From Rhizobium sp. 9140 (GTDB lineage: Bacteria; Pseudomonadota; Alphaproteobacteria; Rhizobiales; Rhizobiaceae), in NCBI RefSeq assembly GCF_900067135.1, contig NZ_FJUR01000001.1, positions 248,001 to 312,000 on the forward strand: a stretch of 64,000 bases of DNA. Direction: 5' to 3'. The notes beneath the pieces were generated by a model. The model saw only the letters and a program-made list of their open reading frames with translations. It had not been told where the DNA came from and made no database searches. Positions 34,787 through 43,114 of this stretch are shown in pieces. Made by a program: the position numbers and the translations under genes. Positions within the stretch are counted from its first letter, which is position 1; every line of letters begins with the position of its first letter.

Positions 34787-34810
34787 CGTTATATTCCGCA
34801 TGATATCTCG
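34787..34810. promoter_or_regulatory. ModE-like molybdate operator upstream of modA
   Basis: CGTTATAT, eight bases, ATATCTCG. The canonical ModE site is CGNTATAT-N8-ATATAACG, so the left half is perfect, the spacing is exact and the right half matches 6 of 8. It ends 16 bp before the modA ATG, overlapping the expected promoter or leader. A ModE-like gene lies just beyond modC, supporting molybdate-dependent repression. Confidence 0.72.
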
Positions 34811-34826
34811 AAGCGCCGGAGACACG

Positions 34827-35642
34827 ATGCTGCCAGCCATCCAGACACTGAAGACGAAAACACGAGCCGCGCTGGCGATTGCCATGGTTGCCTTGGCGTC
34901 GCTTGCGACACAGGCGACGTTGGCGGCCCCGGCCATCGCTGCGGATAACGTGACGGTCTTTGCCGCTGCGAGCCTGAAAAACGCGCTCGATGCCGTGAAC
35001 GACGCCTGGCAGCGGCAGAGCGGGCATGCGGTCACCACCTCCTATGCCGCAAGCTCGGCCCTGGCCAAGCAGATCGAGGCGGGCGCGCCGGCCGATATCT
35101 TCATCTCCGCCGATCTCGCCTGGATGGATGACATCGCCGGGAAAAAGCTGATCCGCGAGGACAGCCGCTCGACGCTTCTCGGCAACCGTCTCGTTCTCGT
35201 CGCGCCTGCCGCGGACGCGAGGCCGGTGGAGATCCGGCAGGGCTTCGACCTGAAGGCGCGGCTAGCCGGCGGCAAACTCGCGATGGGGGCTGTGGAAGCG
35301 GTGCCGGCCGGCAAATACGGCAAGGCGGCGCTCGAAAGTCTCGGCGTCTGGTCGTCGGTCGAAAAGGATGTCGCGGGTGCGGAGAACGTCCGCGCCGCCC
35401 TCCTCCTCGTCGCAAGGGGCGAGGCGCCGCTCGGCATCGTCTACGAAACGGACGCCGCTGCCGATCCGTCTGTCAAGATCGTCGCCACCTTCCCCGAGAT
35501 CTCACACCCGCCGATCGTCTATCCGGTCGCCATCCTGTCGGAAAGCACCCATCCGGACGCCGCCGCCTATCTCGACTTCGTCCGCTCGCCCGCCGCAAGG
35601 CCGCTCTTCGAGGCACAGGGCTTTACCGTTCTCGACAAATAG
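34827..35642 (+). CDS. modA: Molybdate ABC transporter periplasmic binding protein
   Basis: Binds molybdate or tungstate in the periplasm and delivers it to ModBC. It has 271 residues. The ATG at 34827 is chosen for its GGAG seven bases before; the reading frame extends 30 codons upstream. The Sec signal peptide covers about residues 1-38 (LAIAMVALASLATQATLA, cleavage near APAIA-A). The mature protein starts DNVTVFAAASLKNALD and contains the oxyanion-binding pieces YAASSALAKQIEAGAPADIFISAD and AVEAVPAGKYGK. It is the first gene of modABC. Confidence 0.95.
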   Translation: MLPAIQTLKTKTRAALAIAMVALASLATQATLAAPAIAADNVTVFAAASLKNALDAVNDAWQRQSGHAVTTSYAASSALAKQIEAGAPADIFISADLAWMDDIAGKKLIREDSRSTLLGNRLVLVAPAADARPVEIRQGFDLKARLAGGKLAMGAVEAVPAGKYGKAALESLGVWSSVEKDVAGAENVRAALLLVARGEAPLGIVYETDAAADPSVKIVATFPEISHPPIVYPVAILSESTHPDAAAYLDFVRSPAARPLFEAQGFTVLDK

Positions 35643-35693
35643 GGAAAGGCTTCCATCCGGCCTTCGAGTCGGGCCAATGGCGGCGCGAAGGAC

Positions 35694-36404
35694 ATGGCGA
35701 CTGTGGACTGGCTGGCGCTCAGCGATGCGGAATGGACGGCGATCCGGTTGAGCCTGAAGGTTTCGACCGTGGCCATGCTGTCGAGCCTGCCTTTGGCGCT
35801 TCTGGCTGCGATGGCGCTCGCACGCGGCCGGTTCTGGGGGCGCTCCCTCTTGAACGGGATCGTCCATCTGCCACTGATCCTGCCGCCCGTCGTTACCGGT
35901 TTCCTGCTGCTCATTCTGTTCGGCCGGCGCGGTCCTGTCGGTGCCTTCCTCGAAACCTATACGGGCCTCGTCTTTTCCTTCCGCTGGACCGGAGCGGCCC
36001 TTGCCTGCGCCATCATGGGCTTTCCCCTGATGGTGCGCAGCATCCGCCTGTCGATCGAGGCGGTGGACGGACGTCTGGAACAGGCGGCCGCCACGCTCGG
36101 GGCGTCCCCCGCCTGGGTCTTTGCCACCATCACGCTGCCGCTGATCCTCCCCGGCATCATTGCCGGCATGATTCTCTCCTTTGCCAAGGCCATGGGCGAG
36201 TTCGGCGCCACCATCACCTTCGTCTCCAACATTCCCGGCGAGACGCAGACGCTGTCGGCCGCCATCTACACCTTCACGCAGGTGCCGGGCGGCGATAGTG
36301 GCGCACTCCGCCTGACGCTCGTCTCGGTCGTCATCTCCATGGCGGCGCTGCTGCTGTCGGAGTGGCTGGCCACTGCCGCCGCGCGCAGGGTGTCCAGCAC
36401 ATGA
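35694..36404 (+). CDS. modB: Molybdate ABC transporter permease
   Basis: Inner-membrane permease with five or six helices, 236 residues. The EAA coupling loop reads EQAAATLGASPAWVFATITLPLILPGI. The early LPPVVTGFLLLILFGRRGP is a ModB hallmark and the late segment FAKAMGEFGATITFVSNIPGETQTL is typical. AAGGAC lies before the start, 51 bp after modA; the stop overlaps modC as ATGA. Confidence 0.95.
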   Translation: MATVDWLALSDAEWTAIRLSLKVSTVAMLSSLPLALLAAMALARGRFWGRSLLNGIVHLPLILPPVVTGFLLLILFGRRGPVGAFLETYTGLVFSFRWTGAALACAIMGFPLMVRSIRLSIEAVDGRLEQAAATLGASPAWVFATITLPLILPGIIAGMILSFAKAMGEFGATITFVSNIPGETQTLSAAIYTFTQVPGGDSGALRLTLVSVVISMAALLLSEWLATAAARRVSST

Positions 36405-37486
36405 CGCTCGATGTCTCCGTACGCCACCGGCTCGACGCCTTTTCGCTCGACATCGCCTTTACGGCCGAGGGCGGCATCACCGCCCTGTTCGGCCGCTCGG
36501 GCTCCGGCAAGACCTCGCTCATCCGCATCCTTGCCGGCCTGATCCGCCCGGACGACGGCCACGTGCGGCTCGACGGCGAGACGATCCTCGACACCGCAAG
36601 CCGGACCGTCATCCCGCCGCACCGCCGGCGCTTTGCGACGGTCTTTCAGGAGGGACGCCTGTTTCCGCACCTCAGCGTGCGGCAGAACCTGCTCTATGGC
36701 CGCTGGTTTTCCAAGGCGCCTGACACGCGCGAAGAGCGAGAACGGGACATTGCGCGCATCGTGGAACTCCTCGGCATCGCACCGCTCCTCGCTCGCCCCA
36801 CGACCAATCTCTCCGGCGGCGAAAAGCAGCGCGTGGCAATCGGTCGGGCGCTTCTGGCACGCCCGCGCCTGCTCCTGATGGACGAGCCGCTCGCCGCTCT
36901 CGATGAGGCGCGCAAGGCCGAGATCCTGCCCTATCTCCAGCGCCTGCGCGACGAGACGGACATTCCCGTTCTCTATGTCAGCCATTCCGTCACGGAGGTG
37001 ACGCAGCTTGCCGACCGCGTGCTGATGATCGAGAACGGCCGGCTGACGGCCAGCGGCACCGCGTCGCAGATGCTCAGCCTGCCCGGATCGAGCGGGGCGA
37101 TCAGCCGCCGCGAGGCGGGAACGGTGATCGAGGCAACGGTTGCGCAACACCAACCCGATCCCCGGATCGTCAAGGTCGCCGCCGGCAGCCTGACGCTCTG
37201 GCTGGCCGGCACCGAGCGAAGACCGGGGAAGCACCTGCGCCTGCGGATCGCCGCCCGCGACGTCATGCTCGCCACCCGCAAGCCCGACGGTCTGAGCGCG
37301 CTGAACATCATCGAAGGGGTCGTTACCGGCATGGAGCCGGCCGGTCACGATCAGGTCGATGTCGCGCTCGATTGCGCCGGCACCCGGCTGACCGCGCGCA
37401 TCACCAGCGTCTCCGCCGACATGCTGGGCCTTTCGGCCGGAATGGCGGTCCATGCCGTGATCAAGACGGTGGCGCTGGATCCTTGA
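36401..37486 (+). CDS. modC: Molybdate ABC transporter ATP-binding protein
   Basis: ATPase energising molybdate import. It has 361 residues from the ATG coupled to the modB stop. Walker A GRSGSGKTS is at 31-39, the Q-loop is in TVFQEGRLFPHLSV (a ModC trait), the signature is NLSGGEKQRVAIGRALL, Walker B is LLLMDEPLAALD and the H-loop is VSHSVTEV. A C-terminal MOP/TOBE domain (about 290-355, LNIIEGVVTGMEP) provides a molybdate sensor or dimer contact. All catalytic motifs are intact. Confidence 0.96.
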   Translation: MTLDVSVRHRLDAFSLDIAFTAEGGITALFGRSGSGKTSLIRILAGLIRPDDGHVRLDGETILDTASRTVIPPHRRRFATVFQEGRLFPHLSVRQNLLYGRWFSKAPDTREERERDIARIVELLGIAPLLARPTTNLSGGEKQRVAIGRALLARPRLLLMDEPLAALDEARKAEILPYLQRLRDETDIPVLYVSHSVTEVTQLADRVLMIENGRLTASGTASQMLSLPGSSGAISRREAGTVIEATVAQHQPDPRIVKVAAGSLTLWLAGTERRPGKHLRLRIAARDVMLATRKPDGLSALNIIEGVVTGMEPAGHDQVDVALDCAGTRLTARITSVSADMLGLSAGMAVHAVIKTVALDP

Positions 37487-37534
37487 AAGCGTGTCGCCTG
37501 AAAGTGTGGAGCGGCGTCTGGAAAACGACATGCC

Positions 37535-37900
37535 TCAAGACGAGGCGCGATGCGCCTCGAGCCAGGCGATATCCTCCGCCATAGCCGCGAGCGCCTTTTC
37601 CTCCATGGCCCGAAACCGTGCGATCAGCGCTTCGCCGAACGGTGTCACCAGCGCGCCGCCGCCCTGCTTGCCGCCGCGCTGCGAGATGACCGAATCCTCT
37701 TCGAACATCGCGTTGAGGGCGCTGACCAGCAGCCAGGCGCGGCGATAGCTCATGTTCATGGCACGACCCGCAGCGGAGATCGAACCGGTTTCGCGGATAT
37801 GTTCGAGCAGCGCGATCTTGCCGCGCCCCAGCCGCTCCAGTCCGGAAGGGCCGGACAGATCGAGCCGGATAACCAGCCGTGGCGGCGATGTCTGGACCAT
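37535..37900 (-). CDS. modE: Short ModE-type winged-helix regulator (no molybdate-binding domain)
   Basis: DNA-binding regulator with the ModE N-terminal winged helix: RGKIALLEHIRETGSISAAGRAMNMSYRRAWLLVSALNAMFEE, then the RGGKQGGGALVTPFGEALIARFR wing. It is only 121 residues, whereas classical ModE (about 260) carries two C-terminal MOP domains that bind molybdate; these are absent and no pseudogene remnant follows. It is convergent with modABC, 48 bp away. Such short ModE-like proteins (LysR-type HTH) are known in many bacteria; how this one senses molybdate is open. Confidence 0.88.
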   Translation of the reverse strand: MVQTSPPRLVIRLDLSGPSGLERLGRGKIALLEHIRETGSISAAGRAMNMSYRRAWLLVSALNAMFEEDSVISQRGGKQGGGALVTPFGEALIARFRAMEEKALAAMAEDIAWLEAHRASS

Positions 37901-38010
37901 GGCGTCATCCGGCGTAGCAGGCGGGAACGGGAACGGAGGTCACGCCCTCCGCGGCCGCATGGGAACGTGAAGCGGCCGCGCCTGTCAACCGCCATCGCGA
38001 GCGGAAAACC

Positions 38011-38895
38011 TCAGCCCATCCGCTCGGACGCGTAGGAACCCGGACTTGCCGGAAACACGATGGTGCGGTTGCCGTTCATGAAGACGCGGTGGTGGATATG
38101 GGCATGCACGGCGCGGGCAAGAACCTGGCTCTCCACGTCGCGTCCGATGGAGACATAATCGTCGGGCGACTGCGCATGGGTGATGCGGGCGATGTCCTGC
38201 TCGATGATCGGACCCTCATCGAGATCCTCGGTGACATAGTGAGCCGTCGCGCCGATGAGTTTCACGCCGCGCTCATAGGCCTGCTTGTATGGGTTTGCGC
38301 CCTTGAAGCTCGGCAGGAACGAATGATGGATGTTGATGATGCGGCCCGACATCTTCTTGCAGACGGCATCCGAGAGAACCTGCATGTAGCGGGCCAGCAC
38401 GATCAGTTCGGCATTCGACTGTTCGACGATCTCCATCAGCCGCGCCTCGGCCTCGATCTTGTTTTCCTTCGTCACTTTGATGTGATGGAAAGGGATGTCG
38501 TGGTTGACGACCACCTTCTGATACTCGAAGTGGTTGGACACCACGCCGACGATCTCGACCGGCAGCGCGCCGATCTTCCAGCGGTAGAGAAGATCGTTGA
38601 GACAATGTCCGAAACGCGACACCATCAGAAGCACCTTCATGCGCTTTGCAGAGTCGTGGATCTGCCACGTCATGGCGAAGGTCTCGGCGATGGCCACGAA
38701 CCCGTCCTGGATTGCGGCCTCAGTGACGCCTTCCTCGGAAATGAAACTGACACGCATGAAGAACAGGCCGGTCTGAAGATCGTCAAACTGCGAACTGTCA
38801 ACGATATTGCAGCCTTGCGTGGTCAGATAGCCGGAAATGGCAGCCACGATGCCGCGAGTGGATTTGCAGCTGACGGTCAGCACATAGCTCTTCAT
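38011..38895 (-). CDS. purU: Formyltetrahydrofolate deformylase
   Basis: Hydrolyses 10-formyl-THF to formate and THF, balancing one-carbon pools. It has 294 residues from the ATG at 38895 (MKSYVLTVSCKSTRGIVAAISG); the upstream 29 codons of open frame do not look like this protein. An N-terminal ACT domain (about 1-80) is followed by a formyltransferase fold. The active-site stretch is INIHHSFLPSFKGANPY with conserved His, then GATAHYVTEDLDEGPIIEQD containing the catalytic Asp. Confidence 0.95.
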   Translation of the reverse strand: MKSYVLTVSCKSTRGIVAAISGYLTTQGCNIVDSSQFDDLQTGLFFMRVSFISEEGVTEAAIQDGFVAIAETFAMTWQIHDSAKRMKVLLMVSRFGHCLNDLLYRWKIGALPVEIVGVVSNHFEYQKVVVNHDIPFHHIKVTKENKIEAEARLMEIVEQSNAELIVLARYMQVLSDAVCKKMSGRIINIHHSFLPSFKGANPYKQAYERGVKLIGATAHYVTEDLDEGPIIEQDIARITHAQSPDDYVSIGRDVESQVLARAVHAHIHHRVFMNGNRTIVFPASPGSYASERMG

Positions 38896-39246
38896 GGGGT
38901 TTGTCTCTCGCCTTCGCAGATCGCCGCGGACGCAATCGTCCGGCAGGCCGCAAGCTAGCGCGCTTGCGAACCCTCCGTCCATCCGCTTCGCGACATCCGC
39001 TAGCAGGAACCGGCCATCCGGTCACTCCCGCGTCGTCGCCATGAATTTTCAGCCAACCGGCTTTCCCCCCGGCGCAGATGCATCGTCCGAACCCTGTTAA
39101 CATCCCAGTTACCCTTCCGAGCACATGCGCGGATCTCTGCAGCATCCATTAGTCTTTGCCCGCTACATCTGCCTTCTGAACGACGATCCGCGTACGGAAG
39201 CGGCGCTCTGTCCTGTTCGGTGACGGTAATGACCCGGGAAGACCCT
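38896..39246. other. Intergenic divergent region purU / flippase
   Basis: A 351-bp gap between divergent genes. No convincing ORF, RNA or repeat is visible. The stretch CCTGTTAACATCCCAGTTACCC (about 39093-39114) is the least GC-rich part and is a plausible promoter zone for the flippase gene. This gap marks the left border of the polysaccharide region. Confidence 0.4.
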
Positions 39247-40821
39247 ATGTCCACGGAAAAGCCCAAACGGCAATTATCGGTGAATTTCGCCATCAACGTT
39301 GCAGGAGCGATCGCACCGATCGTGATCGCGCTTGTGACGGTACCCATTCTCGTGCGCCATATCGGCGATGCCCGCTACGGCGTCATGTCGATCGTCTGGG
39401 TCCTGCTCGGCTATCTCGGCTTCCTCGACCTCGGCCTGTCGCGCGCATCGACGAATGCCCTGTCGCGCCTGCCATTCTCGGCAAAGCAGGAACGCTCCGA
39501 GATCGTCGCGACCTCCTTCATTCTCAATATGGCGCTGGCGAGCCTCGGTGCCATACTTCTCTATTTCGCGGGCAATTTTCTCCTGCTCACCGTCTTCACC
39601 GTGCCGCCGGAACTCGAAGCCGAAATCGCGACGGCTCTGCCGTTCATCGCCTGCCTGCTGCCGCTCGCCCTGATTTCCGGCTTCTCCATCGGCATCCTCG
39701 AATCGCGGGAGCGCTTCCTGCTCGCCAACGCGCTGCAGATCGGCGGCATGATCGTCGGGCAGATCGTGCCCGTTCTCTGCGCCATCTTCATCTCGCCCGA
39801 TCTCTCGGTCATCATTCCCGCCGCAGCCCTCTCCCGCGCGGCCTCCGTCGTCTTGGCGACGCTGATCGCGCTCTATACGGAGCAGGGCTTCCGCTTCGAC
39901 CGGTTCCGGTTCGCCAAGGTCCGCTCCCTGATGAATTACGGCGGCTGGATCACGCTGTCCTCGATCATCCTGCCGGTTCTCAACACGCTCGACCAGATCG
40001 TCATCGGCAAGACGCTCGGTGTCAGTGCCGTCACCTACTATTCCGTGCCGATGAACCTCGTGATGCGCAGCCAGGTCTTCACCAGCTCGCTCGCGCGCAC
40101 GCTGTTTCCCCGCCTGTCGAGCCTTCCGCGCGCGGAAGCCATCGCCATTTCCGAGCGCGCGATGATGGTGAGCGGCATTCTCTATGCCGGGCTTTGCGCG
40201 TCCGGGATCTTCCTCATGCGGCCGTTCCTCGACCTGTGGATGGGACCGCCTTTCACGGCGATTGCCGGCACCGTCGCCGTCGTCCTGCTCATGGGCAGCT
40301 GGCCGAATGCCCTGACCTTCGCCCCCTACACCCTTTTACAGGGGCAAGGCCGCCCCGACATGACGGCGAAAATCCATGTGGCGCAGATGGTGCCCTATGT
40401 CCTCCTGCTGCTGGTCCTGACGTACCAGTTCGGTATTCTCGGCGCCGCCATCGCGTTTCTCTGCCGCGGCTATCTCGATTGCAGCCTGCTCATTCTCTTC
40501 TCGCAGATGCCCCGGCGCATTTTTCGCGAGCTGATCCCCTCCGCGGTTCTCGTCGTGGCGGCAGGTGTGCTCCAGTTTTTCCTTGCGGGCTCGACCGTCG
40601 CTCTCTTCGGGGCCGCCTGCGTCAGCATGCTCATCGCCATCGTGCTTCTGCGCCTTCAGGAGCGGGCAATCTTCGATGAAACCCTGTCGGTCGCAATCAG
40701 CACATGGAAGCGCCGGACATCACGGGGTGAAGCGGCCCCCGTTACGAACCCGTCGACTGTCGGACGCACCTTTCCGCCCGCGGTCACAGCGCCGCAGACG
40801 GTCGAGAACCCGGGAGCCTGA
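39247..40821 (+). CDS. Oligosaccharide flippase family protein (Wzx-like)
   Basis: Multi-helix membrane protein of the MOP/PST flippase superfamily, expected to move undecaprenyl-linked repeat units to the periplasmic face. From the ATG at 39247 (GGGAAG upstream) it has 524 residues; two earlier in-frame ATGs (39220, 39229) exist. About 12-14 hydrophobic helices are seen, starting NFAINVAGAIAPIVIALVTVPILVRHIGDARYG, a typical N-terminus, with LGLSRASTNALSRL and the later ILPVLNTLDQIVIGKTLG. It begins a gene string with the GT4 and GH5 genes, two bases upstream of the GT4 start. Confidence 0.88.
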   Translation: MSTEKPKRQLSVNFAINVAGAIAPIVIALVTVPILVRHIGDARYGVMSIVWVLLGYLGFLDLGLSRASTNALSRLPFSAKQERSEIVATSFILNMALASLGAILLYFAGNFLLLTVFTVPPELEAEIATALPFIACLLPLALISGFSIGILESRERFLLANALQIGGMIVGQIVPVLCAIFISPDLSVIIPAAALSRAASVVLATLIALYTEQGFRFDRFRFAKVRSLMNYGGWITLSSIILPVLNTLDQIVIGKTLGVSAVTYYSVPMNLVMRSQVFTSSLARTLFPRLSSLPRAEAIAISERAMMVSGILYAGLCASGIFLMRPFLDLWMGPPFTAIAGTVAVVLLMGSWPNALTFAPYTLLQGQGRPDMTAKIHVAQMVPYVLLLLVLTYQFGILGAAIAFLCRGYLDCSLLILFSQMPRRIFRELIPSAVLVVAAGVLQFFLAGSTVALFGAACVSMLIAIVLLRLQERAIFDETLSVAISTWKRRTSRGEAAPVTNPSTVGRTFPPAVTAPQTVENPGA

Positions 40822-40823
40822 CG

Positions 40824-42035
40824 GTGGCGATGCAGGAGCGGAACGACATGATCCCCGAGGTTCGCAAACCACTGATCGTTCAGGTCGTGCGGCAGTTCCT
40901 GCCCAACCGCGGCGGGCTGGAAGACGTGGTGGCCAATCTCTGCCATTCGCTGCCCGAGCGGGGCTTTCGCGTGCGCGTCGTCACCTGCGATAGCCTGTTC
41001 TCCGAGCCGGAACGGGGACGCCTGCCCGTCGAGGAGGTCATCGACGGCATTGAGATCGTCCGCATTCCCTGGCGCGGCTCGACCCGCTATCCCATCGCCC
41101 CAGCCGTCTTCCGGCATCTGCGGCAAGCCGATCTCGTCCATGTCCACGCCATTGACTTCTTCTTCGATGCCCTGTCCTGGGGACGTCTCCTTCACCGTCG
41201 TCCGATGGTCGCGACGACCCATGGCGGCTTCTTCCACACCAAGGCCTTTTCGGCCCTGAAGAAGACCTGGTTCAACAGCGTTACGCGCGTGTCCGCCCAA
41301 GGTTACGCCAACATTATCGGCTGCAGCGAGGCGGATGTGCGCACCTTCCAGCCGATCGCCGGCGACCGCGTTCGCCTGATCGAGAACGGCGTCGATATCC
41401 GCAAATTCGAGGACGCTGCCGCCCGCGTACCGGCACGCCGGCTCGTTACCATCGGCCGCTTCTCTTCCAACAAGCGGCTGCCCTTGCTGATCGAGCTGAC
41501 CGCAGCACTCAAGGCCAGCCACCCGGACTGGAGCCTCGACATCATCGGCGTTCCCTCCGACCTCACGGTGGACATGCTGCAGGCCGAGGCCCGCAGACAG
41601 GGGGTCGAGACGGCCGTGACCGTCCACAGGGGACTGACCAATCCCGAAATCCGCCATCGCCTCTCCGAAGCATCCCTGTTCGTCTCGGCATCCGACTATG
41701 AAGGCTTCGGCCTCGTGGCCGTCGAGGCGATGAGCGCAGGCCTGCTTCCGGTGCTCAACGCCAACGCCGCCTTCACCGATCTCGCGGGTCGCCATCCGGA
41801 GTTGTCTCTCTGTGATTTTACCGACATCGCCGCAACGGTCGATACTGTGGAAGCCGCCTATGCGCGCCTCAAGGCACAAGGACCCGCACTCCGGGCCGAT
41901 CTGATGTCCGCGGCCCAGGCCTATGGCTGGAGTGCCGTGGCCGACCGCTACTGCGACGTCTACCGCTCGGTGCTTGGCCTTGCCTCCTTGTCGCGTCCCG
42001 CTATGTCGTTTGACACGACCGCCCCTGCCCGATGA
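40824..42035 (+). CDS. Glycosyltransferase family 4
   Basis: GT-B fold retaining glycosyltransferase, probably adding one sugar to the polysaccharide repeat unit. It has 403 residues from the GTG at 40824 (an ATG two codons later is an alternative; GGGAG lies before). The N-terminal domain shows QVVRQFLPNRGGLEDVVANL and LVHVHAIDFFFDAL. The C-terminal donor domain has RLVTIGRFSSNKRLPLLIEL and the E-x7-E signature in SASDYEGFGLVAVEAMSAG. Its stop overlaps the GH5 start by 4 bp. The donor and acceptor sugars are unknown. Confidence 0.9.
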   Translation: MAMQERNDMIPEVRKPLIVQVVRQFLPNRGGLEDVVANLCHSLPERGFRVRVVTCDSLFSEPERGRLPVEEVIDGIEIVRIPWRGSTRYPIAPAVFRHLRQADLVHVHAIDFFFDALSWGRLLHRRPMVATTHGGFFHTKAFSALKKTWFNSVTRVSAQGYANIIGCSEADVRTFQPIAGDRVRLIENGVDIRKFEDAAARVPARRLVTIGRFSSNKRLPLLIELTAALKASHPDWSLDIIGVPSDLTVDMLQAEARRQGVETAVTVHRGLTNPEIRHRLSEASLFVSASDYEGFGLVAVEAMSAGLLPVLNANAAFTDLAGRHPELSLCDFTDIAATVDTVEAAYARLKAQGPALRADLMSAAQAYGWSAVADRYCDVYRSVLGLASLSRPAMSFDTTAPAR

Positions 42036-43114
42036 GGACCGACACCATGCAACCGACACGTTCTCTCGCCGGACGCGCCGCCCGTCTCTTTGCGCTTGCG
42101 GCCTGCCTTTCCACTGGCGTCCAGCCGGCACTGGCCGGCTGCTTCAACGGCATCAATCTCGCAGGCGCGGAGTTCGGCACCATGCCCGGCGTGTTCGGCA
42201 AGGAATATACCTACCCCTCCCAGGAAACGATCGACTACTTCGCCGGCAAGGGCTTTAACACCGTCCGCCTCCCCTTTCGCTGGGAGCGCATCCAGCGCAG
42301 ACTGAACGGCCCCCTTGACCGGGAGGAGCTCGCCCGCCTGAAAGAAAGCGTCGCGGCCATGCGCGCGCACGGCCAGACCGTCATTCTCGACCTCCACAAT
42401 TTCGCCCGCTACAACGAGAAGATCGTCGGCACGAAGGACGTGCCGGCCGCGGCGCTCGCCGATGTCTGGGCACGCCTTGCCAAGGTCTTCGCCAACCAGA
42501 AGGGCGTGGTCTTCGGACTGATGAACGAACCCTTCGACATGGCCCCCACCGCATGGCTCCCGCCCGCCAATGCCGCGATCGCCGCGATCCGCAAGACGGG
42601 TGCGAAGAACCTCGTGCTGGTGCCCGGCGTGTCCTGGACGGGCGCACATAGCTGGCAGGCGGATATCGAGGGTTCCTCCAATGCCTCGACCATGATCGAC
42701 GTCAAGGACACGGCCAACAACCTTGCCTTCGAGGTTCACCAGTATCTCGACAAGGACTTCTCTGGCACGAATGACGATTGCCCGCGTGGCGACGATGCCG
42801 CAGCAGCCCTTCGCGCCATGACCGACTGGTTCCGGGCCAACGGGACACGGGGCTTCCTCGGTGAATTCGGCGGATCGGCGACATCGGACTGCATGATCGG
42901 GCTGGCCCGCATGGTCGATGTGATGGCGGAGGACAACGACGTCTGGATCGGCTGGACCTACTGGGCCGCCGGTGACTGGTGGTCGCCGGAGGAACCTTTG
43001 AACATCCAGCCGACCGAAACGGGCGACAGACTGCAGCTGAAAGCCCTGACGACGCGCAAGCTCGCCCGCGAGGAAGACGCCTGTCCGGCACTGGACGCCG
43101 TCAAGCCGCGCTGA
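42032..43114 (+). CDS. Secreted glycoside hydrolase family 5 (endoglucanase-like)
   Basis: Exported retaining glycosidase. It has 360 residues. The signal peptide covers about 1-35 (LFALAACLSTGVQPALA, cleavage before GCFNGINLAG). GH5 motifs: VRLPFRWERIQ, acid/base N165-E166-P167 in GLMNEP, and nucleophile E278 in GFLGEFGGS, with GWTYWAAGDWW after it, so it should be active. Coupling to the GT4 gene suggests it trims or length-controls the polymer made here, as cellulase-like enzymes do in some beta-glucan-containing polysaccharide loci. It overlaps the Wzy-like gene end by 14 bp (convergent). Confidence 0.92.
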   Translation: MRTDTMQPTRSLAGRAARLFALAACLSTGVQPALAGCFNGINLAGAEFGTMPGVFGKEYTYPSQETIDYFAGKGFNTVRLPFRWERIQRRLNGPLDREELARLKESVAAMRAHGQTVILDLHNFARYNEKIVGTKDVPAAALADVWARLAKVFANQKGVVFGLMNEPFDMAPTAWLPPANAAIAAIRKTGAKNLVLVPGVSWTGAHSWQADIEGSSNASTMIDVKDTANNLAFEVHQYLDKDFSGTNDDCPRGDDAAAALRAMTDWFRANGTRGFLGEFGGSATSDCMIGLARMVDVMAEDNDVWIGWTYWAAGDWWSPEEPLNIQPTETGDRLQLKALTTRKLAREEDACPALDAVKPR

